NCBI GenBank assembly: GCA_026991065.1
Contig: JALXCG010000324.1
Coordinates: 1-20,990 of the forward strand
Length of the DNA: 20,990 nucleotides
Direction of reading: 5' to 3'
Source: Gemmatimonadota bacterium
GTDB taxonomy: Bacteria > GCA-2686955
The notes below the pieces were generated by a model. That model saw only the letters and a program-made list of their open reading frames with translations, searched no databases and was not told the origin of the DNA. Below are positions 7,354-15,098 of the stretch, piece by piece. The first letter of the stretch is position 1. Each line of letters opens with the position of its first letter. The translations under genes were made by a program, and so were the position numbers.

Positions 7354-9885
7354 ATGACACACGATTCCGCACTGCTGCTCGTTCGTGTGAGCTTCGGGGT
7401 GGCCGGGTTACTCACGCTCACGGCCTGCTGGTTCTCGCGTTCGCGCCTCTCCGCCGGCGCCGTCCGAACGATCAACGGCCTCTTGCTCCTGGCGCTCGGT
7501 ACCTATGGTTTGCTCTGCGTCCTGGCGGCCCTGCCCGGTGGGGGAGAGGCGGCCGCGGGGCTTGGCGTGCGCCTGGGCAAGCCCTTGGTGAATGCCGGTG
7601 GTCTGCTCTCCGCGGTGGTTCCACTGCTGCTGCTGCTCGCCGGCGTGATCCACTTTCTCGATCTCAACGTCCGTCCCTACCTGGCCCCGGCTTTTTTTGC
7701 CGCGATGGCCCTTTTTGGTGTTGAAGCGGCTGTTGGCGTGGCGACTTCCGGCGCATGGGAGGTGCTCTACGGTGGCTGGGGCGCGGCGATCTCTCGAGGG
7801 CTGATCACCGGGCTGGGCGCGAAAGGGGCCTGGGTTGCCGTGGTTGCGTGGATTGCCGTCAACCTGCTGCTCGCCTTTCCTCTCGATGTCGGGCAAGCGG
7901 TGCGACAGGCTGTAGCCCGCGTATTGCTCCTGGCGCGCCGCGCCGCGGTCCGGATTTCCCGGCATACCTGGGTGCCGCTCTGCGGCTGGTGGGAACGGCT
8001 CCGGGCCCGCGTCAGGGAACGGATTCGCACGCGCGCTCTGGATCGGGCGCATGCCCGCGCGGTCAAGCGAGAGAGAGAGATCTCGGCCGCCCAGTCAACC
8101 GCAACTGCCGATGGCTCAAGAAAAAGCGCCCGCTCGGTCCCGCCGGTTGCCGAGCGCGAAGTCCCCGGGATTCCCGCCGCCACGCCGGTAACCACAGCCC
8201 CCTCGCCTTCCGCGCCCCGGGTGCTCGAGGTCGGGGAGGTCGCGGAGGGAGACGATGCGGCGATCGTCGCGCCGCCCTCGCGCCAGCACCTGGCGCCGGA
8301 GGCCGACATTGCGGACTACCGGTTGCCGCCGCTCTCGATTCTGGAGGCGACCACCGAGGAGGAGACCTATCGCCCGTCGCGCGATGAGCTGATCTCGCAC
8401 GCCGATGCCCTGGAACGCAAGCTGGCCGATTTCGGCGTCGATGGATCGGTCCGGAAGGTCTCGCCGGGGCCGGTGATCACCCGCTTCGAAGTCGTGCCGG
8501 CGCCGGGCGTGAAGATCAACAAGATCGCCAATCTTGCGGATGATCTGGCGATGTCGCTGAAAGCGGAGCGGGTGCGCATCCTGGCCCCGATTCCGGGCAA
8601 GGACGCGGTCGGCGTGGAGGTGCCGAACAAGCGCACTTCCATGGTGCGCCTGCGCGAGATTCTTGACTCCGAGGCCTTCGCCGACCGCTCCGTCACTTTG
8701 CCGATCGCGCTTGGCCAGACGATCGAGGGTAAGCCCTTTGTGGCCGATCTGACCCGCATGCCGCATCTTCTGATAGCGGGTGCGACCGGAGCGGGCAAGT
8801 CAGTCTGCATCAACGCGATCATCGCGAGCCTTCTGTATCAGGCCTCGCCCCGGGATCTGCGCCTCATGATGGTCGATCCGAAGATGCTCGAACTGAGCGT
8901 CTACAACGGCATCCCCCATCTGATCACGCCGGTGATCACCAATCCCAAAGAGGTCTCCAAGGCGCTGCAGTGGGCCGTGGCCGAGATGGAGGAGCGCTAC
9001 CGCACCCTGGCGAAACTCGGCGTGCGCTCAATCGCGGCCTACAACCGCCGGGTGCTCGAGATCGCCGAAGAGAGGGAGCGCGCCGCAGAGGAGCACGGCG
9101 GCACGCTGCTTCCCGGCGAGGAGGAGGTCTACGGAACCGGCGACGGCGGCGAAGGTTTCGCCGCCCCCGAGGCCCCGGATGAAGCGCAGGAAGATCTGCC
9201 CGCGACGCTCCCCTACATGGTGATCATTGTCGATGAATTGGCTGATTTGATGCTTACCGTGGCCAACGAGATCGAAGAGCCGATCGCCCGCCTGGCACAG
9301 ATGGCACGCGCGGTGGGGATCCACCTGGTTCTGGCAACGCAGCGCCCTTCGGTCAATGTCATCACCGGTGTGATCAAAGCCAATTTCCCCTCCAGGATCG
9401 CATTCCAGGTCGCCTCCAAGATCGACAGCCGCACCATTCTCGACCAGAACGGTGCCGAGAAGCTGTTGGGTCGGGGTGACATGCTCTTTCTCGCCGCCGG
9501 CTCCGCCGCTCCCACCCGCGTGCACGGAGCTTTTCTCTCCGATCACGAGGTCAAGCGGTTGGTGGACTACATCGCGGCTCAGGGGATTCAGAGCGACCGG
9601 ATCGATTTCCGGGAATCCGCCGACGACCCATGTCTGCTCGACTTCGAGCGCGACGCGCTCTACGAAGAGGCATTGAAGCTCACCGTTCTGCACCAACAGG
9701 GCTCCGCTTCGCTGCTGCAGCGGCGCCTGAAGGTCGGCTACGCCCGCGCCTCCCGCTTGATCGATGAGTTGGAAGCGAGCGGAATCGTTGGGCCCTTTGA
9801 AGGCTCGAAATCGCGCGAGGTACTGGTGGGTGTGGACTATCTTGAACAGCTCGGCCTGGTCCGGCCGGATGAAACCAACGCCTGA
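7354..9885 (+). CDS. ftsK: DNA translocase FtsK/SpoIIIE
   Basis: An 843-residue ATP-driven DNA pump at the division septum that moves chromosome termini and activates dimer resolution. The N-terminus has about five hydrophobic segments (near residues 5-25, 40-60, 82-104, 110-130 and 155-175), placing it in the inner membrane. A charged, Pro/Ala-rich linker (about 220-340) leads to the motor: Walker A GATGAGKS at 476-483, Walker B VIIVDELADLM with Asp627 and Glu628, and an ATQRPSVNVITG segment. The C-terminal winged-helix gamma domain (SLLQRRLKVGYARASRLIDE) normally reads KOPS-type sites. A Glu-rich insert of about 40 residues precedes Walker B. The short linker resembles SpoIIIE more than E. 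coli FtsK. Confidence 0.96.
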   Translation: MTHDSALLLVRVSFGVAGLLTLTACWFSRSRLSAGAVRTINGLLLLALGTYGLLCVLAALPGGGEAAAGLGVRLGKPLVNAGGLLSAVVPLLLLLAGVIHFLDLNVRPYLAPAFFAAMALFGVEAAVGVATSGAWEVLYGGWGAAISRGLITGLGAKGAWVAVVAWIAVNLLLAFPLDVGQAVRQAVARVLLLARRAAVRISRHTWVPLCGWWERLRARVRERIRTRALDRAHARAVKREREISAAQSTATADGSRKSARSVPPVAEREVPGIPAATPVTTAPSPSAPRVLEVGEVAEGDDAAIVAPPSRQHLAPEADIADYRLPPLSILEATTEEETYRPSRDELISHADALERKLADFGVDGSVRKVSPGPVITRFEVVPAPGVKINKIANLADDLAMSLKAERVRILAPIPGKDAVGVEVPNKRTSMVRLREILDSEAFADRSVTLPIALGQTIEGKPFVADLTRMPHLLIAGATGAGKSVCINAIIASLLYQASPRDLRLMMVDPKMLELSVYNGIPHLITPVITNPKEVSKALQWAVAEMEERYRTLAKLGVRSIAAYNRRVLEIAEERERAAEEHGGTLLPGEEEVYGTGDGGEGFAAPEAPDEAQEDLPATLPYMVIIVDELADLMLTVANEIEEPIARLAQMARAVGIHLVLATQRPSVNVITGVIKANFPSRIAFQVASKIDSRTILDQNGAEKLLGRGDMLFLAAGSAAPTRVHGAFLSDHEVKRLVDYIAAQGIQSDRIDFRESADDPCLLDFERDALYEEALKLTVLHQQGSASLLQRRLKVGYARASRLIDELEASGIVGPFEGSKSREVLVGVDYLEQLGLVRPDETNA

Positions 9886-9908
9886 GCACTCACGAGAAAC
9901 CAAGCCCG

Positions 9909-10727
9909 ATGAACCCTTCTGCTACTGTCTTTGCTCTTCTGCCCCTCCTGGCACTTCTGCTGATTCGGTCTGCCGAGGCTTCCGGCACAGAGCAGCGGTC
10001 TGCTCCCGAATCAGCGGCTGCCGCCGTGGTCGACCCCACGCCGCCGCCCGCGGGGCCGCTGGAACCGCGCCCTGCCGGCGGCGGTGACGCCCCGCTGCGG
10101 ATCGATCCTCTGCGCACCGCAACTCCGCTCCCCTCGCCGGTCGATCTTCCGCATGTCGTGGATCCGGAAGGGGTGTTGCCGCGCATCGACTCACGGCTCG
10201 ACCGCTTGCAAACCTACACCGCCCACTTTACCCAGGTGAATCGTTACAGCGCGGCCGCCTTCGCCGACACTTTCGCCGGTGAAGTGTATGCCCGCATGCC
10301 GGATGATTTTCTTCTCCTCTACACCGATCCCGCCGGGCAGTTCATCCGCTCCGATGGATTCACTCTCTCCATGTATGTCCCGGAGAATCGGCAGTTGATT
10401 CAGGGAACCATCGTTCGCTCCTCCGATGAGATGAACTTCTTTCGTTTGTTGCGGGACTACATCCATCACTCCGACGCCGTCGTCACGGTCGACGCCAAGA
10501 ACCCGCAGTTGCGCGATGTTGTGCTGCTGCCGCGTGACCACTCCAGTTTGCGCGAAGTGCGCGTGCAGGTGGATCTGCACGAATTTCTGCCGCTGCGGGT
10601 GGAGACGGTCGACGACAACGGCAATCATGCGATCTACCAACTCAGCGATGCGCGCATCGATCGCCCGCTTGCGGATGCGGTATTCAGTCCCGCGCTGCCG
10701 CCCGACGTCGAGACGATTCGCCCCTGA
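9909..10727 (+). CDS. lolA: Outer-membrane lipoprotein carrier protein LolA-like
   Basis: A 272-residue secreted protein. The hydrophobic signal peptide (FALLPLLALLLIRSAEA) is probably cut near residue 24. About 60 residues of Pro/Ala-rich linker follow. The LolA-type domain starts near residue 90 (LDRLQTYTAHFTQVNRYS) and continues through GEVYARMPDDFLLLYTDPAG and FIRSDGFTLSMYVPENRQL, with the C-terminal TVDDNGNHAIYQLSDARID. LolA ferries lipoproteins across the periplasm from LolCDE to the outer membrane. This supports a diderm cell. It is longer than E. coli LolA (about 200 residues) because of the linker. It lies 23 bases after ftsK, the same order (ftsK-lolA) found in many bacteria. Confidence 0.88.
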   Translation: MNPSATVFALLPLLALLLIRSAEASGTEQRSAPESAAAAVVDPTPPPAGPLEPRPAGGGDAPLRIDPLRTATPLPSPVDLPHVVDPEGVLPRIDSRLDRLQTYTAHFTQVNRYSAAAFADTFAGEVYARMPDDFLLLYTDPAGQFIRSDGFTLSMYVPENRQLIQGTIVRSSDEMNFFRLLRDYIHHSDAVVTVDAKNPQLRDVVLLPRDHSSLREVRVQVDLHEFLPLRVETVDDNGNHAIYQLSDARIDRPLADAVFSPALPPDVETIRP

Positions 10728-10755
10728 CCAGGCTCCCGTGGAGAACCTACCCCTG

Positions 10756-12153
10756 ATGTCTCACTGCCAATCTTCCGCACGCAGCGGTTCCGGGGTGTCC
10801 CTTGCGCCCGGCTCCGTCGCTTTTGTCACGCTTGGATGCGCCAAGAACACTGTCGATACCGAAGTGATGCACTCGCGCCTGGCCGCGGCCGGGTGGCGAC
10901 TGGAGATGGATCCCGCCCGCGCCGATGTCACTGTGATCAATACCTGCGGCTTCATCGGGCCGGCACGCGAGGAATCGATCGCGACCATCCTCGAGGTTGC
11001 GCAACTGCAGCAGTCGGACCCGCGGAAGATGCTGGTCGTGACCGGTTGCATGGTGACCCGCTACGCCGATGAGCTGTGGAACGAGATTCCCGAGATCGAC
11101 CTTCTGGTTGACCTGGCCTCGTTCGGCCGCATCGATCGGCTCCTGCAGGAGACCCGTGAGACCGGCCAGCGACAGCGCTATCAAGGGGGCGACACCTATC
11201 TCTACCGGGGGCGCGACCGCAAGGGGCGGCTGACGCTGCCGCATACCACCTACGTGAAGATTGCCGAAGGGTGCAATCACACCTGTGCGTTTTGCGCCAT
11301 CCCCGGCTTCAAGGGGCGTTTTCAGAGTCGCGCGCCGGAAGATGTGATCGAAGAGGTTCGCTCGCTGGTCGCCGACGGTGTCAAGGAGCTGAATCTCATC
11401 AGTCAGGACACCTCCTTCTACGGCGTCGACCGTGGCGGGCGGCGCACCCTGCCGGAACTGTTGCGGCGCATTGATGAAGAGGTGGAGGGGGACTATTGGT
11501 TGCGCCTGCTCTATCTCTATCCGACCGAGGTGGATGCGCGTCTGCTGGACGAGATCGCCCGCAACCCGCGAGTTCTTCCCTATGTCGACATCCCGCTGCA
11601 GCATGCCGCTGACTCGGTTCTGCAGGCGATGGGGCGCGGGCAGAGTGGTGACCGCCTGCGCCAACTGGTCACGGAGATCCGCGCCCGCATCCCCGAGGTC
11701 ACGATTCGCACCACCATGCTGGTCGGTTTTCCCGCGGAAGGCGACGCCGAATTCGCCGCTCTGGAAGCCTTCGTGCGCGAACTGCGCTTCGACAATCTCG
11801 GCGTCTTCACCTACTCACTGGAGCAGGGCACCCCGGCGGAGGGGCTCGGCGATCCGGTGCCGGAGGCGCTCAAAGAGGAGCGTCGCGACCGCCTGATGGC
11901 CCTACAGGAGCGCATCTCCGCCGAAACCAACGCGGCCCGGGTCGGCCGGCGCATGCGGGTCCTGGTCGATCGCCTGGCGGAGGATGTGGCGATCGCTCGT
12001 GCCGCACTCCATGCGCCGGAGATCGACGGTCATGTCCGTGTTCTCCGCCGCGCCGGCACCGCACCGCCGCGCGTTGGCGCTTTTGTCGATGTCGAGATCA
12101 TCGACGCCGACATCTACGATCTCGACGCTCTGGTCGTCGCAGCGGCGGAATAG
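10756..12153 (+). CDS. rimO: Ribosomal protein S12 methylthiotransferase RimO
   Basis: A 465-residue radical-SAM enzyme that adds a methylthio group to an Asp of ribosomal protein S12. The N-terminal UPF0004 domain has its three cluster cysteines at Cys28 (LGCAKNTVDTE), Cys64 (INTCGF) and Cys98 (VTGCM). The radical-SAM motif CNHTCAFC has Cys173, Cys177 and Cys180. IPLQHAADSVLQAMGRG follows, then a C-terminal TRAM domain ending YDLDALV. LGCxKNxVDxE favours RimO over the tRNA enzyme MiaB. ATG 10756 is chosen because the family start lies just downstream; GTG 10738 is an in-frame alternative. It sits 28 bases after lolA. Confidence 0.93.
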   Translation: MSHCQSSARSGSGVSLAPGSVAFVTLGCAKNTVDTEVMHSRLAAAGWRLEMDPARADVTVINTCGFIGPAREESIATILEVAQLQQSDPRKMLVVTGCMVTRYADELWNEIPEIDLLVDLASFGRIDRLLQETRETGQRQRYQGGDTYLYRGRDRKGRLTLPHTTYVKIAEGCNHTCAFCAIPGFKGRFQSRAPEDVIEEVRSLVADGVKELNLISQDTSFYGVDRGGRRTLPELLRRIDEEVEGDYWLRLLYLYPTEVDARLLDEIARNPRVLPYVDIPLQHAADSVLQAMGRGQSGDRLRQLVTEIRARIPEVTIRTTMLVGFPAEGDAEFAALEAFVRELRFDNLGVFTYSLEQGTPAEGLGDPVPEALKEERRDRLMALQERISAETNAARVGRRMRVLVDRLAEDVAIARAALHAPEIDGHVRVLRRAGTAPPRVGAFVDVEIIDADIYDLDALVVAAAE

Positions 12154-12156
12154 CGG

Positions 12157-12669
12157 ATGCAACTAGCGCCGTTCGTTCTTCTGGCTCTGCCCGTGCTCGG
12201 TGCGAGCTGTGCGTCGACTTCCAGCGTGGCGCCCGCACCTCGCGCTCCTCTCCAGGCCGCTGCCGAGGTCGCGGATGCTCCGGATCTTCCCGCCGACACC
12301 GCCATCCTGGTGCAGCAGGCTGCACAAGCCCTGCAGCGCCGCCGCTATCGCGAGGCGGCGCAACTCTACACCGAGGTGGTCGAGCGCCAACCCTTCGATC
12401 CGGTGCCGCGCCAGGCTCTCGGCTACGCCTGGCTGCGCCTCGAAGAGTGGGAAGCCGCCGCCGCCGAGTTCGCGCAAGCGCTCGATCTGCAACCGGAAAG
12501 TCGCGAGTCGATGCTCGGTCTGGCGGTGGCCCGCTACCATCTGGGCGACACCGCCGAGGCCCAGGAGATTCTGCAGCGTGGCCTGGATACATTTCCTCCA
12601 GGGAGCGAGCGCGACGGCTGGAAAGCAGTGATCGAACGCCAGTTGCCGGGCGTGCATCTGGACGGGTGA
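12157..12669 (+). CDS. Small TPR protein, probably exported or lipid-anchored
   Basis: 170 residues. The N-terminus MQLAPFVLLALPVLGASCAS is a signal peptide; Cys18 could be lipidated, although Gly at -3 makes the lipobox imperfect. A short Ala/Pro linker is followed by three TPR-like repeats: LVQQAAQALQRRRYREAAQL, ALGYAWLRLEEWEAAAAEF and GLAVARYHLGDTAEAQEIL, covering about residues 48-150. The protein probably acts as a periplasmic binding scaffold; its partner is unknown. It starts three bases after the rimO stop, so it is translated from the same message and is the last gene of the ftsK-lolA-rimO run. Confidence 0.8.
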   Translation: MQLAPFVLLALPVLGASCASTSSVAPAPRAPLQAAAEVADAPDLPADTAILVQQAAQALQRRRYREAAQLYTEVVERQPFDPVPRQALGYAWLRLEEWEAAAAEFAQALDLQPESRESMLGLAVARYHLGDTAEAQEILQRGLDTFPPGSERDGWKAVIERQLPGVHLDG

Positions 12670-12692
12670 GCGGCGGCGCGCCGCCCCCCCCG

Positions 12693-12720
12693 GGGTGTCG
12701 GTAGTGCCACCGAAACACCC
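12693..12720 (+). terminator. Hairpin at the 3' end of the plus-strand operon
   Basis: GGGTGT-CGGT (12693-12702) pairs with ACCG-AA-ACACCC (12709-12720), ten base pairs with a two-base bulge and a 6-base loop. It starts 24 bases after the stop at 12669. There is no T tract, so it may be a 3'-end stabiliser or a rho-assisted stop rather than an intrinsic terminator. A GC palindrome, GGCGGCGCGCCGCC, lies immediately upstream. Confidence 0.4.
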
Positions 12721-12730
12721 GGCCCGACCG

Positions 12731-12771
12731 CACAAGAGAATGGCCCCGAGCGAACCAGGCGCCCGAGGCCA
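12731..12771 (-). terminator. Rho-independent terminator of groESL
   Basis: On the minus strand, twelve-base arms 12771-12760 and 12752-12741 pair fully (two G-U pairs) around a 7-base loop, followed by the T-rich TTCTCTT ending near 12734. It lies 40 bases after the groEL stop and faces the plus-strand operon, so the two transcription units are kept apart. Confidence 0.75.
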
Positions 12772-12811
12772 TCTCTATATCGAGAGCGGTTGTGGAATCC
12801 GCGAGTGGAGA

Positions 12812-14527
<1,716 letters not shown>

Positions 14528-14818
14528 TTAGCCAATGATTGCGAGTACATCGGACTCGCGCAGGATCAGGGCATCCTGATCGTTGTCGATCTTGATTTCG
14601 GTGCCGGAGTACTTGCCGTAAAGAACTGTGTCGCCCTCTTTGACTTCCATCGGGACGAGTTCGCCATTGTCACCACGCCGACCGGCGCCGGCCGCGATCA
14701 CTTTGCCCTCTTGCGGGCGCTCTTTGGCGGTATCGGGAATATAGAGGCTACCCTTCTTCGTTTCGCCCTCGGTATTCGGGACGACCAGGAGGCGATCACC
14801 GAGTGGTTTGATGGCCAT
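14528..14818 (-). CDS. groES: Co-chaperonin GroES (Hsp10)
   Basis: A 96-residue cap protein for Gro[14 protein letters not shown] opens the beta-barrel. The mobile loop (about 16-31) carries [11 protein letters not shown], where LYI takes the place of the hydrophobic tripeptide that binds Gro[11 protein letters not shown] and [14 protein letters not shown] complete the family pattern. AGAGGA at 14828-14833 is the ribosome site, about nine bases from the ATG. The first gene of the operon, it is preceded by a leader of roughly 94 bases and a sigma-54-type promoter. Confidence 0.98.
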   Translation of the reverse strand: MAIKPLGDRLLVVPNTEGETKKGSLYIPDTAKERPQEGKVIAAGAGRRGDNGELVPMEVKEGDTVLYGKYSGTEIKIDNDQDALILRESDVLAIIG

Positions 14819-14833
14819 TCTCTGAATCCTCTC

Positions 14834-14850
14834 GCCGCGCGCTCCGCGGC
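14834..14850 (-). promoter_or_regulatory. GC-rich hairpin abutting the groES ribosome site
   Basis: GCCGCG (14834-14839) and CGCGGC (14845-14850) form a perfect 6-base-pair stem with a 5-base loop. It ends directly next to the AGAGGA ribosome site at 14828-14833. It could affect groES translation or leader stability. A GC-only stem of this kind would not melt at heat-shock temperatures, so a simple thermometer is unlikely. Confidence 0.35.
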
Positions 14851-14871
14851 ACGTACTTGTGAAACTATCGG

Positions 14872-14892
14872 GCTGAGCCTATCGGTCTCAGC
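14872..14892 (-). promoter_or_regulatory. Inverted repeat with CIRCE geometry in the groES leader
   Basis: GCTGAG (14872-14877) and CTCAGC (14887-14892) are separated by nine bases, the spacing of the HrcA operator CIRCE. The arms are shorter and do not match TTAGCACTC/GAGTGCTAA. It lies about 20-40 bases downstream of the predicted transcription start, a normal place for an operator over groESL. It may equally be an RNA hairpin. Confidence 0.35.
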
Positions 14893-14923
14893 GCCGTGTT
14901 AATTGGCATTGCCCAGCATGAAA

Positions 14924-14938
14924 GCAAGAGGCGTGCCA
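14924..14938 (-). promoter_or_regulatory. Sigma-54 (-24/-12) promoter of groESL
   Basis: The minus strand reads TGGCACGCCTCTTGC, then TTTC. It matches the sigma-54 consensus TGGCAC-N5-TTGC exactly, with the correct ten bases between the GG and GC pairs. With C of TTGC at -12, transcription would start near 14912, giving a leader of about 94 bases before groES. No CIRCE consensus and no clear sigma-32-type promoter was seen. Confidence 0.8.
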
Positions 14939-14955
14939 TTTCTTGGTGTACGACG

Positions 14956-14968
14956 TATCAATGACTTA
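14956..14968 (+). promoter_or_regulatory. IHF-type bending site upstream of the groESL promoter
   Basis: TATCAATGACTTA matches the IHF consensus WATCAANNNNTTR at every fixed position. It lies between the sigma-54 element and the upstream sites, the position where IHF bends DNA so that an activator can touch the polymerase. The presence of IHF in this organism is not shown in the window. Confidence 0.55.
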
Positions 14969-14988
14969 CGTTCTTGACAGACAGGGGC

Positions 14989-15025
14989 TGCCAAAGTGGC
15001 AGTGGCAGGGAGAGCCAAACTGTCA
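14989..15025 (-). promoter_or_regulatory. Two related upstream activator-like sites for groESL
   Basis: On the minus strand TGCCACTTTGGCA (15001-14989, a palindrome) and TGACAGTTTGGCT (15025-15013) agree at ten of thirteen positions. Their centres are 24 bases apart and lie roughly 83 and 107 bases upstream of the predicted start. This is the usual range for enhancer-binding proteins of the NtrC class. The activator is unknown. Confidence 0.5.
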
Positions 15026-15056
15026 CACCAGCGCCGCTCTGCCCCCCGCTTGCCCG

Positions 15057-15098
15057 CGCGCCGCCTGCCACGCGCCGCCTGCCGCGTGCCGCCTGCTC
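15057..15098. repeat. Three tandem 14-base GC-rich repeats
   Basis: Units at 15057-15070, 15071-15084 and 15085-15098 follow CGCGCCGCCTGCCR. The third is diverged (CGTGCCGCCTGCTC) and overlaps the hybrid kinase stop codon. They lie between that gene and the groESL upstream sites. Slippage repeats are the simplest reading; a protein-binding role is possible. Confidence 0.7.

Noticed and set aside
14819-14923. A standard CIRCE operator for groESL
   Set aside because: TTAGCACTC-N9-GAGTGCTAA is not present; only an inverted repeat of the same geometry with another sequence is found.
14974-15000. A sigma-70 promoter on the plus strand starting at TTGACA (14974-14979)
   Set aside because: There is no -10 element at a suitable distance and no plus-strand gene downstream before 17307.
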